From positions 206,368 to 213,581 of the forward strand of contig DAHH01000004.1 of NCBI GenBank assembly GCA_002498385.1: DNA of 7,214 nt, read 5' to 3'. Positions 1 to 5,811 of the stretch are shown in pieces. Position 1 is the stretch's first letter. Every line of letters begins with the position of its first letter. The notes below the pieces were generated by a model. That model made no database searches, was not told the origin of the DNA, and saw only the letters and a program-made list of their open reading frames with translations. Source of the DNA: Methanobacterium sp. UBA410 (lineage in GTDB: Archaea > Methanobacteriota > Methanobacteria > Methanobacteriales > Methanobacteriaceae). Made by a program: the position numbers and the translations under genes.

Positions 1-273
1 AAGGAAAGTTCTTAACTTAAGGATTTTAATTGGTTAAAACATATTTAATTGGTTAAAACAATGTTTTAGATCAATAAGTGAACTAACTAAGATTCATAAA
101 ATATTGGTTTTATAAACTTAATTTTATGAGTTATAGTTTTTATAATGAAAATTATAGCTTTTGTAAAATAACTTTGTAGAGTACTGTTTTAAGATGAACT
201 CATAAATATGATACTAACTACATAACTCAATTAAGGTATTGTTAAGTATTTTTTCATTAATTACGGTGGTACG
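1..273 (+). promoter_or_regulatory. AT-rich leader region upstream of tyrS
   Basis: No gene is supported here. The stretch is very AT-rich and carries short direct repeats (a perfect pair at 25-60 and a degenerate pair at 131-166, offset 21 bp, 13 of 15 bases equal). Two TATA-like stretches could serve the tyrosyl-tRNA synthetase gene: TTTATAAAC at 109-117, implying a leader of about 130 nt, or CATAAATATGAT at 201-212, implying about 40 nt. I cannot choose between them from sequence. The ribosome binding site GGTG at 265-268 lies 5 nt before the ATG at 274. Confidence 0.4.
25..60. repeat. Direct repeat, 2 x 17 bp, period 19
   Basis: TTTAATTGGTTAAAACA occurs perfectly at 25-41 and again at 44-60, so the period is 19 bp. 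The pair lies in the non-coding leader about 215 bp before tyrS. It resembles a recent tandem duplication. A role as a protein binding site is possible but unsupported. Confidence 0.85.
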
Positions 274-1236
274 ATGGACACAGATTCTAAGATAGATTTG
301 ATAAAAAAGGGAACACTTGAAGTGATAACAGAAGAAGAGCTCAAGGAAAAAATCGAGAAAGGAAACACAACAGCTTATATTGGATATGAACCATCGGGAC
401 GTGTTCACCTCGGACATGCAATCACCGTCCAGAAGATGATAGACCTTCAAAAGACAGGTTTTAAGGTTAAGATCCTCCTTGCAGATCTCCACGCCTACCT
501 GAATGGAAAGGGGAGCCTTGAAGAGATAAGGAAAATATCCGAGTACAACATAAAGTGTTTCAAGGCACTGGGACTTTCAGAGGACACCGAATTCATCTTA
601 GGGTCCGAGTTTCAGAGGGGACAAGAGCACGTGAACATGGTTTACGAGCTTGCCACCCTAACAACCTTAACACGGGCAAAACGCAGTATGGCACAGATAA
701 TAAGGGAAAGTAAGGAACATAAAGTTGCAGAGGTTATCTATCCCCTTCTGCAGGTTGTTGACATGCACGTTTTAAATGCGGACGTTGCAGTTGGTGGAAT
801 GGAACAACGGAAGATTCATATGCTTGCAAGGGAAAACCTGCCAAAGATGGGATTTACAGCACCTGTGTGCATACACACACCCCTCCTGCATGGAACAGAC
901 GGCTCAGATAAGATGTCTTCAAGCAAGAACAATTTTATAGCGGTTGACGACGAACCTGAAGTTATAAAAGAAAAGATCCAAAAGAGTTTCTGCCCGCAGG
1001 GCCAGGTTAAAGACAACCCGGTTATAGAAATAGCAGAACACTTCATATTTCCCAGAATGGAGACTATATTAATTGAAAGACCTGCTAAATTTGGTGGAAA
1101 CCTGGAGCTCACCCATGATGAACTGGTTAAGATCTACGACAAGGAAGAGTTACATCCCCTGGACCTTAAAAATGCTGTTTCAAAACATTTAATTGAAGTT
1201 CTTGAACCTGTACGTGAATACTTCAAGTCAAACTGA
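274..1236 (+). CDS. tyrS: Tyrosyl-tRNA synthetase, archaeal type
   Basis: Class I aminoacyl-tRNA synthetase that activates tyrosine with ATP and charges tRNA-Tyr in the cytoplasm. At 320 aa it has the short archaeal/eukaryotic form, without the C-terminal S4-like domain of bacterial TyrRS. The Rossmann domain opens with YIGYEPSG and the HIGH-type motif HLGH at residues 45-48. The KMSSS loop is at 213-217, preceded by GSD. By comparison with the well-studied Methanocaldococcus enzyme, Tyr35, Tyr156, Gln160 and Asp163 (in YPLLQVVD) match the tyrosine-binding residues Tyr32, Tyr151, Gln155 and Asp158. The start is the ATG at 274, with GGTG 5 nt upstream. The next gene is 106 bp downstream and has its own TATA box, so tyrS is probably transcribed alone. 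All key motifs are intact. Confidence 0.97.
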   Translation: MDTDSKIDLIKKGTLEVITEEELKEKIEKGNTTAYIGYEPSGRVHLGHAITVQKMIDLQKTGFKVKILLADLHAYLNGKGSLEEIRKISEYNIKCFKALGLSEDTEFILGSEFQRGQEHVNMVYELATLTTLTRAKRSMAQIIRESKEHKVAEVIYPLLQVVDMHVLNADVAVGGMEQRKIHMLARENLPKMGFTAPVCIHTPLLHGTDGSDKMSSSKNNFIAVDDEPEVIKEKIQKSFCPQGQVKDNPVIEIAEHFIFPRMETILIERPAKFGGNLELTHDELVKIYDKEELHPLDLKNAVSKHLIEVLEPVREYFKSN

Positions 1237-1272
1237 AGATCCAGAAAATTACAGGGAGTTGTTCATACAAAG

Positions 1273-1296
1273 AATGATTGTTCAAAATGATTGTTC
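1273..1296. repeat. Tandem duplication, 2 x 11 bp, period 13
   Basis: AATGATTGTTC is at 1273-1283 and again at 1286-1296. It lies in the tyrS to 120-aa-gene spacer, just upstream of the TATA box at 1308-1318, so it could be a regulator half-site pair. A simple slippage duplication explains it equally well. Confidence 0.75.
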
Positions 1297-1307
1297 CCAC
1301 AGAATAG

Positions 1308-1318
1308 TTTTTATATAA
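1308..1318 (+). promoter_or_regulatory. TATA box of the 120-aa gene
   Basis: TTTTTATATAA closely matches the archaeal box A consensus TTTATATA. Archaeal transcription normally starts about 22-27 bp downstream of the box, here around 1338-1341, only a few bases before the ATG at 1343. The mRNA is therefore predicted to be leaderless or nearly so. This agrees with the lack of a convincing ribosome binding site (only GGGG at 1331-1334). Confidence 0.6.
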
Positions 1319-1342
1319 ATATCAGAATAAGGGGTTACCCAG

Positions 1343-1705
1343 ATGGACGAAACAAAATACGAAATGAGAATTCTACCTGGAATCACAGAAGAGGAAATTG
1401 CAGAAATTGTAGATAAATACGGTCTTGAATTTAAAGAAAAAGAGCATGGCCCTGTTTTCGAGGGTGAGCTGGAAAAGATCAAAAAGGCTGTTCATCATCC
1501 AGTCAGCATGATGATTCCTGCAGGATTAACTGAAACCGAGCTTAAGGAAGCCATAATCCAGTACGATCTTAAACTGGAAAAAACAGATTATGGACCCATC
1601 CTCCATGGAGAAATTGTGAACCTGGAGAATGCAAGGAAATATCTGGTAAACGCTTTAAACAAGAGAATTAAAGAATTTGCGGGCGAAGACAAATCTGAAG
1701 ATTGA
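1343..1705 (+). CDS. Unknown 120-aa protein with an internally duplicated domain
   Basis: I do not recognise the family. The protein is small, charged and soluble, with no signal peptide or membrane segment. It consists of two tandem copies of one roughly 45-residue unit, offset by exactly 48 residues with no gaps. Matching positions include Gly13/Gly61, Thr15/Thr63, Glu16/Glu64, Glu18/Glu66, Tyr26/Tyr74, Leu28/Leu76, Gly36/Gly84, Pro37/Pro85, Gly41/Gly89 and Glu42/Glu90. Each copy reads as a short strand, a helix starting G(I/L)TE.E, a strand around Y.L, then GP(V/I)..GE and a further helix. The tail after about residue 113 is acidic. It has its own TATA box and probably a near-leaderless mRNA, so it is likely independent of tyrS. 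A ligand-binding or regulatory role is conceivable but nothing catalytic is visible. Confidence 0.85.
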   Translation: MDETKYEMRILPGITEEEIAEIVDKYGLEFKEKEHGPVFEGELEKIKKAVHHPVSMMIPAGLTETELKEAIIQYDLKLEKTDYGPILHGEIVNLENARKYLVNALNKRIKEFAGEDKSED

Positions 1706-1734
1706 GTTTTGATTCGGAATGAACTTTAACTGAA

Positions 1735-1861
1735 TTTTTCATCATTTCTTACTTTTCAGTTAGTATTCTTCATTATTTTTCAGTTAGTAGCTTATTTTAA
1801 CTTATTTTAACAAATAAACAATTAAATAAACTATTTTATTACCCTATTTTTAATTTTATTT
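1735..1861. terminator. T-rich convergent terminator region
   Basis: The 193-bp spacer between the converging 120-aa gene and the 116-aa gene is dominated by T and A. Plus-strand T runs occur at 1735-1739 and 1776-1780, with further T-rich stretches near 1845-1861. For minus-strand transcripts, an A6 run at 1891-1896 reads as T6 just after the stop at 1899. Archaeal intrinsic termination needs only T tracts, without a hairpin, so this fits termination from both sides. Exact sites cannot be assigned. Confidence 0.5.
1753..1810. repeat. Two adjacent short duplications in the convergent spacer
   Basis: TTTTCAGTTAGTA occurs at 1753-1765 and 1777-1789 (offset 24). CTTATTTTAA follows as a perfect head-to-tail pair at 1791-1800 and 1801-1810. 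Both are non-coding and lie inside the probable terminator region. Confidence 0.75.
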
Positions 1862-1898
1862 GTTTAAAGTGAAGATAAATTAAAGAATAGAAAAAATC

Positions 1899-2249
1899 TT
1901 ATTCTTTGAGCCATTCAAAGGCTTCTTCGGCAATTTCATCAGCTATATCTTCTATGAAATCCTGGTCTGTCCATCTGCAGGTTTCAGGCTCTGTGCAGAA
2001 GGTAAAATCGCCCTCATGGTTTTCATGGAGGATGTCCCAGCTCTCAGGATCCCGAAGCTCCCAGTACCAGGAGTAATATCTCACAGATTTTCCCTTGGGA
2101 TGGCCCTCACAAAAATCATCATTTTCCATGTAGCCAACCAGGAGTACTTTATCTTCCATGTAAATGCGTGATTCCCATACATCCTTGTTTCCGGGCAGTT
2201 TTTCAGGTGTTGTTTCTATTATCTTATCTGCAAGTTCTTCATTATCCAT
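1899..2249 (-). CDS. Unknown acidic 116-aa protein
   Basis: I do not recognise the family. The start chosen is the ATG at 2249-2247, because GGGAGG (2262-2257 on the minus strand) sits 7 nt before it. A longer reading from a GTG at 2282 would add 11 residues but lacks a ribosome binding site. The protein is strongly acidic and rich in aromatics, with six tryptophans (25, 61, 63, 71, 93, 113). It has three cysteines (47, 85, 91) and three histidines (50, 75, 78), which could bind a metal, though no classical zinc motif is present. The C-terminus, from about residue 95, is predicted to be an acidic helix. There is no signal peptide or membrane segment. It starts 39 bp after the tmk stop on the same strand, so it probably shares the tmk transcript. 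A T6 run follows its stop. Confidence 0.85.
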   Translation of the reverse strand: MDNEELADKIIETTPEKLPGNKDVWESRIYMEDKVLLVGYMENDDFCEGHPKGKSVRYYSWYWELRDPESWDILHENHEGDFTFCTEPETCRWTDQDFIEDIADEIAEEAFEWLKE

Positions 2250-2256
2250 CAAAAAA

Positions 2257-2262
2257 CCTCCC
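2257..2262 (-). promoter_or_regulatory. Ribosome binding site fixing the start of the 116-aa gene
   Basis: On the minus strand this reads GGGAGG, a strong match to the archaeal anti-Shine-Dalgarno target, 7 nt before the ATG at 2249. It decides in favour of this start over the upstream in-frame GTG at 2282. Confidence 0.8.
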
Positions 2263-2272
2263 AAAGAGCAGG

Positions 2273-2304
2273 TTAAATACACATCCCATTAAATACACAT
2301 CCCC
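2273..2304. repeat. 16-bp tandem duplication at the tmk 3' end
   Basis: TTAAATACACATCCC occurs at 2273-2287 and 2289-2303, giving a 16-bp period. The right-hand copy holds the last codons and the TAA stop of tmk (minus strand GGGATGTGTATTTAA). The left-hand copy repeats them just downstream of the stop and out of frame. Confidence 0.85.
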
Positions 2305-2864
2305 AATTTACGACCTGTAACACGTTTTATATCATCATGTACTTTATTTATACCATTATTAGCATTTATTACAAAGAATTCCTCTTTTTTAGCAAGTTCA
2401 AGATATTTATCCCTGATTTCTTTAAGGAAATCCACATCTTCAAAGCTGTCTTTGCCTTCACATCTGGATAAAGCCGTTTCAGGGTCAAGGTCAAGAAGCA
2501 GCACAAGATCCGGTTTTCTTGCAAACCTGTTTATCTGGGAAAGCCATTCTGCATCGTTCTGATAGGCCATGCTCGAGTAGAAGCACCTGTCGCTTAAAAC
2601 TATCCTACCCTCCCCTTCAGCATCACGAATCTTATCCATGAGGACCATCCTGTCGGCCGCAAAAAGCAGTCCAAGGGTTTTTTGGAAGTTTTCATCGGTT
2701 GCATGGGGATCTTGAAGCATTTCACGTATTAAATTGCCCACCTTTGAGTTTGTTGGCTCAAAAACCCTTAAAACTTCATGTCCACATCTAGAAAGCCATT
2801 TTTCCAGGAGCTTTACCTGGGTTGATTTTCCTGATCCATCTATTCCTTCCAAACACACGTACAT
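2289..2864 (-). CDS. tmk: Thymidylate kinase (dTMP kinase)
   Basis: P-loop kinase that phosphorylates dTMP to dTDP with ATP, the step before dTTP for DNA synthesis, in the cytoplasm. The 191-aa length is typical. The Walker A loop is at 7-15 (GIDGSGKST). The EPT motif at 36-38 and FAADR at 68-72 fit the dTMP-binding region. The DR motif (Asp92-Arg93) is in SDRCFYSSMAYQ, with Cys where the family usually has Tyr or His. LLLDLDPE..LSR at 122-134 is the conserved core strand and following helix, and Arg134 lies near the start of the LID segment. The start is the ATG at 2864, with GGAG 9 nt upstream. It lies 140 bp after the ubiA stop on the same strand and 39 bp before the 116-aa gene. The upstream gap is largely filled by a tandem repeat whose units contain TATA-like TTTTTAA on the coding strand, so a promoter could sit there. 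Confidence 0.95.
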   Translation of the reverse strand: MYVCLEGIDGSGKSTQVKLLEKWLSRCGHEVLRVFEPTNSKVGNLIREMLQDPHATDENFQKTLGLLFAADRMVLMDKIRDAEGEGRIVLSDRCFYSSMAYQNDAEWLSQINRFARKPDLVLLLDLDPETALSRCEGKDSFEDVDFLKEIRDKYLELAKKEEFFVINANNGINKVHDDIKRVTGRKLGMCI

Positions 2865-2900
2865 TTACTTCTTCTCCTGAAGACTGAGTTTACCTAAAAT

Positions 2901-3003
2901 TTTGAATTAAAAACTTTGGATTTGAGTTAAAACTTTGGATTTGAATTAAAAACTTTGTGGATTTGAATTAAAAACTTTGTGGATTTGAATTAAAAACTTT
3001 GGA
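2901..3003. repeat. Five-unit tandem repeat between ubiA and tmk
   Basis: Five head-to-tail units of TTTGAATTAAAAACTTTGGA or variants lie at 2901-2920 (20 bp), 2921-2939 (19 bp, one substitution and one A fewer), 2940-2961 and 2962-2983 (22 bp each, identical, with an extra TG before the final GGA), and 2984-3003 (20 bp, identical to the first). A truncated TTTAAAA follows and includes the ubiA stop. There are no unique spacers, so this is not a CRISPR array. On the tmk coding strand each unit contains AAAGTTTTTAATTC, which is weakly TATA-like. The array fills most of the ubiA-tmk gap. Confidence 0.95.
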
Positions 3004-3004
3004 T

Positions 3005-3856
3005 TTAAAAGAATTGTACAACTATCCATGATGTTATAAAGGGAGATCCAAGTATGAATGCCAGGAAAGTTACGGCCATTCCCCTTTTAAGCCTTTTTGA
3101 AACTATTTTTGTGCTTTCAATGGACTGGTCCTTCCATATGGAACTGGCACAGTTTAAAAATATTAAAATTGCAACAAAAAGCACTGGAATGTACAGTACA
3201 GTTAAAAATCCCATAAAGTACAGTATTGGACTTGTTAAACTTGCAAACAACATTATAACTGCCGCAATACGTGCTGTTAAGCGTTTACCATGGATTATTG
3301 GAAATGTGGTGGCTCCCTCCACCCTGTCTCCCTCAACGTCCTCCATGTCCTTGACCATTTCACGTGCCATGGTCATTAGAAAAGCATAGAAGCCTAGAAC
3401 AGCTGCGATGCTTATATTGCCAACAACAACTCCTGCAAAAATAAAGCATAGCGCTGTGAGAAGAGCTATGCTCATATTTCCAATTAAAGACATCTTTTTA
3501 AGTTTGTAAGCATAGAACAAAAGTAAAACTGAGCTTAAAGCAGCTATGATCCCTGTAACAGGACCTATGTAACAGGCAAGTACCACCCCAACCATGAAGA
3601 GCAGGGCTGCATAGAGGGCTGCGATGTTTCTTGACATTCTTCCTGATGGAATGGGACGTTCAGGTTTGTTCACTGCATCTATTTTACAATCGAAGTAGTC
3701 GTTCACAGTGTTTCCAGCACCCATGATAAGGAAGACAACCAGGGCTGCAATGAGGATCTGATAGGTGAAAAAGGCAACAACTATCTGCACTATAAAAACA
3801 GCTATAACTCCCATAACTGCGTTTTTTGGCCTTATTATCTCTAAAAATGCATTCAT
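3005..3856 (-). CDS. UbiA-family prenyltransferase, probably digeranylgeranylglyceryl phosphate synthase
   Basis: Integral membrane enzyme of the UbiA superfamily. In archaea the usual member of this size adds the second geranylgeranyl group to geranylgeranylglyceryl phosphate, making the archaeol backbone of membrane lipids. The protein is 283 aa and almost wholly hydrophobic, with about eight or nine membrane helices. The first Asp-rich motif is NDYFDCKID at 52-60, followed by RPIPSGR at 67-73. The second is KDMEDVEGD at 169-177. Both are needed for Mg2+ and prenyl diphosphate binding in the family. The start is the ATG at 3856, with GGTG (3865-3862, minus strand) 5 nt upstream. A TTG at 3871 would add five residues but lacks such a site. 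It is the first gene of the run leading to tmk. Family membership is near certain. The substrate is inferred from archaeal context, and another prenyl acceptor such as a quinone-like or heme-related ring is less likely. Confidence 0.9.
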   Translation of the reverse strand: MNAFLEIIRPKNAVMGVIAVFIVQIVVAFFTYQILIAALVVFLIMGAGNTVNDYFDCKIDAVNKPERPIPSGRMSRNIAALYAALLFMVGVVLACYIGPVTGIIAALSSVLLLFYAYKLKKMSLIGNMSIALLTALCFIFAGVVVGNISIAAVLGFYAFLMTMAREMVKDMEDVEGDRVEGATTFPIIHGKRLTARIAAVIMLFASLTSPILYFMGFLTVLYIPVLFVAILIFLNCASSIWKDQSIESTKIVSKRLKRGMAVTFLAFILGSPFITSWIVVQFF

Positions 3857-3880
3857 AAAAACACCGCTCAATTTTTTTGG

Positions 3881-3890
3881 TTTATAAATA
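3881..3890 (-). promoter_or_regulatory. Candidate TATA box of the UbiA-family gene
   Basis: On the minus strand this reads TATTTATAAA, a good archaeal TATA element. Its centre is about 30 bp upstream of the chosen ATG at 3856, which puts the start of transcription only a few bases before or within the GGTG ribosome binding site. That conflict means either the mRNA is almost leaderless or the true box lies further upstream, for example the AT-rich stretch near 3908-3918. Confidence 0.4.
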
Positions 3891-3981
3891 TCGGTAAGTA
3901 GTACAACAAATTTTAAGTAGGTTTTTCAAGTTTTTTTAAACCTTTCCACATTAACTATCATTTAATCAGATAAAAAGATTT

Positions 3982-4001
3982 TCGAAGGTGCATCGAAGGT
4001 G
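3982..4001. repeat. Short duplication TCGAAGGTG, period 11
   Basis: TCGAAGGTG is at 3982-3990 and 3993-4001, separated by CA, giving an 11-bp period (about one helical turn). It lies in the ubiA/kinase-like spacer. It is too short to be more than suggestive. Confidence 0.6.
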
Positions 4002-4333
4002 TTGGACAGGCTTCCATGGCCAGTGAACATGCTCAGATCACACGATCAATCAAAAGTTAAATCAAAAGGCTATTATACTTAAGAAGACTACTGAAAATAC
4101 ATGATAAACCCTGATTTTATTGATACTACAAGTTTATACAGATATAAGACTATTTCATCATTTATATCAAAAAATCTGAATGAAAAGTACTTTAAACTCA
4201 ATAAAAGTCATTTTAATCATGTTAAATTTAAATCAATCCAACATGAAAACTTTCCTATCCCATCCTGCAACATTGAACATCCCCATGCATCAAGGGTGCC
4301 ATCAATCTGTAAAGAGAATGATCTGAATTTCAT

Positions 4334-4342
4334 GAGGTGATC
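4334..4342 (+). promoter_or_regulatory. Strong ribosome binding site before an ACG codon
   Basis: GAGGTGATC is an excellent match to the archaeal Shine-Dalgarno sequence. The GGTG core (4336-4339) ends 5 nt before the ACG at 4345, the same spacing seen for GGTG and the ATG starts of tyrS and ubiA in this window. This is the main reason for placing the start of the kinase-like gene at that ACG. Confidence 0.75.
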
Positions 4343-4344
4343 CC

Positions 4345-4920
4345 ACGCGTTTTATAATTATTGATGGCCCTGAAGGGGCTGGAAAGACAACACATGCAAA
4401 TTTAATCCGTGAAAGGTACCTTAAAAAAGGTGAAAAGGTTATCATACAGAAACATCCTTTAGGCGATAGTAAATACGGTAAAAAAGCTCAAAAAGCATTT
4501 ATTAAAAAAGGAAAATTAAGCAGGATAATGGGATCCATCTATTACTCCATTGACTTTGTTCAGTCGGCTCAGAGATACTACGGTGGAATTGACACAGTTA
4601 TATTCGTTCGTTACCTTATGGGATTAACCTTGCTCCCGTTAACTCTTGCTAAGGTAGCATACTGGATCATCACGGCATTTTTACCTGTTACAGATTACAT
4701 GTTCTTCCTGGATCTGACCCCTGAAGAATCCCTGAAACGGATATCTGGGGAGGAAGACCAGGAAGCAATGTTCAAGGACCTTGAAGGCCTGATGAAGTCA
4801 CATGGAAAGGCCCTAAAACTTGCAGGAGACTGGCATGTGATAAAAGTGGACAGGGATGTTTCTGAAGTTCAAGGGGAGATAGAAAACATCCTTGATGAGC
4901 TTGACAGCCAGCAAAATTGA
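4345..4920 (+). CDS. Divergent thymidylate-kinase-like P-loop protein, probable ACG start
   Basis: P-loop nucleotide kinase related to thymidylate kinase, 191 aa if read from ACG. The Walker A loop is at 8-16 (GPEGAGKTT), after the strand RFIIID. The core strand YMFFLDLTPEESLKR lies at 118-132. The frame is closed upstream by TGA at 4333, and there is no ATG, GTG or TTG between that stop and the P-loop. The first ATG (4528, residue 62) would remove the ATP-binding loop. ACG at 4345 is placed exactly where an initiator is expected. The usual DR motif reads FVRY (Val88-Arg89), so the Asp is missing, and no FAADR-like motif is clear. A long hydrophobic stretch runs from about 91 to 116. The substrate may therefore not be dTMP, especially as a standard tmk lies 1.5 kb away. 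It converges with the ZIP transporter gene, 87 bp apart. A start-codon mutation, pseudogenisation or a sequencing error remain possible, but the rest of the frame is intact. Confidence 0.8.
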   Translation, partial: TRFIIIDGPEGAGKTTHANLIRERYLKKGEKVIIQKHPLGDSKYGKKAQKAFIKKGKLSRIMGSIYYSIDFVQSAQRYYGGIDTVIFVRYLMGLTLLPLTLAKVAYWIITAFLPVTDYMFFLDLTPEESLKRISGEEDQEAMFKDLEGLMKSHGKALKLAGDWHVIKVDRDVSEVQGEIENILDELDSQQN

Positions 4921-5007
4921 AGCTTTTGATGCATTAAATAAGATCAATCCAGGAACTTCGACACAAATGGGAAAGTATCGCCCTGTGCATGTAGTCCAGA
5001 TTTAACT

Positions 5008-5811
5008 TCATCCCATGGCAACGTCCAGCACCATCATCAGTGCAAAACCTACCATTGCAGTTATAACAGCAATATCTGTGTTACCTTCCCTCCGGCATTC
5101 TGGAATCAGATCTTCTATAACAACGAATATCATGGCACCAGCTGCAAAGCTCAGTGCATAGGGGAGAAGTGGTGTAGCTACAGTTATAAGTAAAGCACCA
5201 ATCACACCTGCTGCCGGTTCCACAAGTCCTGAAAGCTGTCCATACCAGAAGCTTCTTTTTCTGGACATTCCTTCACCTCTAAGTGGCATGGAAACAGCGG
5301 TACCTTCAGGGAAGTTTTGGATTCCAATTCCAAGGGTCAGGGCCGTTGCAGCGGCCAGGGCTGTGGTTGAGAAAGCTGAAGCAACAGCTCCGAAGGCCAC
5401 GCCCACTGCAAGACCCTCAGGAATGTTGTGCAGTGTTATGGCAATTAAAAGCAGTCTGTTCCGGTGCCATGTTGTTTTTATACCCTCAGCATCTTCAATG
5501 GGACATCCTAAATGGAGGTGAGGTATCAGTCTGTCAACAACCCCCAGGAAAAGTCCACCCATTAAAAATCCTAAAGTGGGTGGAAGCCAGTTTGGAACAC
5601 CTTGCCCTGCAGACATCTCAATGGCAGGGACTAAAAGGGACCAGAAACTTGCGGCTATCATTATTCCTGCTGCAAATCCAAGTGAACCATCAAGAACCTT
5701 CCTGTTGACTTTAGGGGTTAGAAACACCATCCCTGCGCCAAATGCTGTCATGAACCACGTGAAGGTTGTTCCAATCAGGGCCAGGAAAACAGGACTCTCC
5801 ATTAAGGTCAT
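5008..5811 (-). CDS. ZIP-family divalent metal transporter
   Basis: Cytoplasmic-membrane importer of Zn2+ or a related divalent metal. The protein has 267 aa and about eight predicted membrane helices, of the ZupT/GufA-like type. The two signature metal-site helices are present: HNIPEG at 128-133 (His128, Glu132) and QNFPEG at 165-170 (Gln165, Asn166, Glu169). Glu198 in GLVEP corresponds in position to the bridging glutamate of the next helix in bacterial ZIP structures. The loop before helix 4 has only a short histidine motif, HLHLG (98-102). The ATG at 5811 is taken as the start. An ATG three codons later (5802) is equally possible, because neither has a ribosome binding site, which suggests a leaderless mRNA. 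It is transcribed away from the secreted-protein gene and toward the kinase-like gene. Metal specificity cannot be read from sequence. Confidence 0.93.
   Translation of the reverse strand: MTLMESPVFLALIGTTFTWFMTAFGAGMVFLTPKVNRKVLDGSLGFAAGIMIAASFWSLLVPAIEMSAGQGVPNWLPPTLGFLMGGLFLGVVDRLIPHLHLGCPIEDAEGIKTTWHRNRLLLIAITLHNIPEGLAVGVAFGAVASAFSTTALAAATALTLGIGIQNFPEGTAVSMPLRGEGMSRKRSFWYGQLSGLVEPAAGVIGALLITVATPLLPYALSFAAGAMIFVVIEDLIPECRREGNTDIAVITAMVGFALMMVLDVAMG

Larger units (their letters stand above)
3857..4333. other. Non-coding spacer between divergent ubiA and the kinase-like gene
   Basis: About 480 bp with no convincing gene. Near ubiA it is AT-rich with T runs and the candidate TATA box. In the middle is a short duplication of TCGAAGGTG (3982-4001). 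Further right, TTAAATTTAAATCA near 4222-4235 could be a TATA box for the kinase-like gene, implying a leader of about 90 nt. A 79-codon open frame (4101-4340) exists here but is not accepted, because it has no ribosome binding site and an implausible composition with no glycine. No tRNA or other RNA gene was recognised. Confidence 0.5.

Noticed and set aside
214..492. Minus-strand open frame over the tyrS start
   Set aside because: It runs antisense into the N-terminal catalytic region of tyrS and has no ribosome binding site or plausible composition.
2250..2282. GTG start adding 11 residues to the 116-aa protein
   Set aside because: The GTG lies in the duplicated tmk tail and lacks a ribosome binding site. 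GGGAGG precedes the internal ATG at 2249.
2901..3003. CRISPR array
   Set aside because: The units are directly abutting with no unique spacers and no cas genes nearby.
3054..3389. Plus-strand open frame opposite the UbiA-family gene
   Set aside because: It is antisense to a gene with both Asp-rich motifs and has no ribosome binding site or recognisable features.
3857..3871. TTG start adding five residues to the UbiA-family protein
   Set aside because: It has no ribosome binding site, whereas ATG at 3856 has GGTG at ideal spacing.
4101..4340. 79-codon open frame ending in ATG AGG TGA over the ribosome binding site of the kinase-like gene
   Set aside because: It has no ribosome binding site, no glycine, very little alanine or valine, and codons that look like random AT-rich DNA. 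A leader peptide coupled to the kinase-like gene is not excluded but is unsupported.
4332..4360. Frameshifted start of the kinase-like gene from GTG at 4337 or ATG at 4332
   Set aside because: ATG at 4332 reads ATG AGG TGA, and GTG at 4337 reaches TAA after six codons. Using either would need an indel and would leave the strong ribosome binding site misplaced. ACG at 4345 needs no indel.
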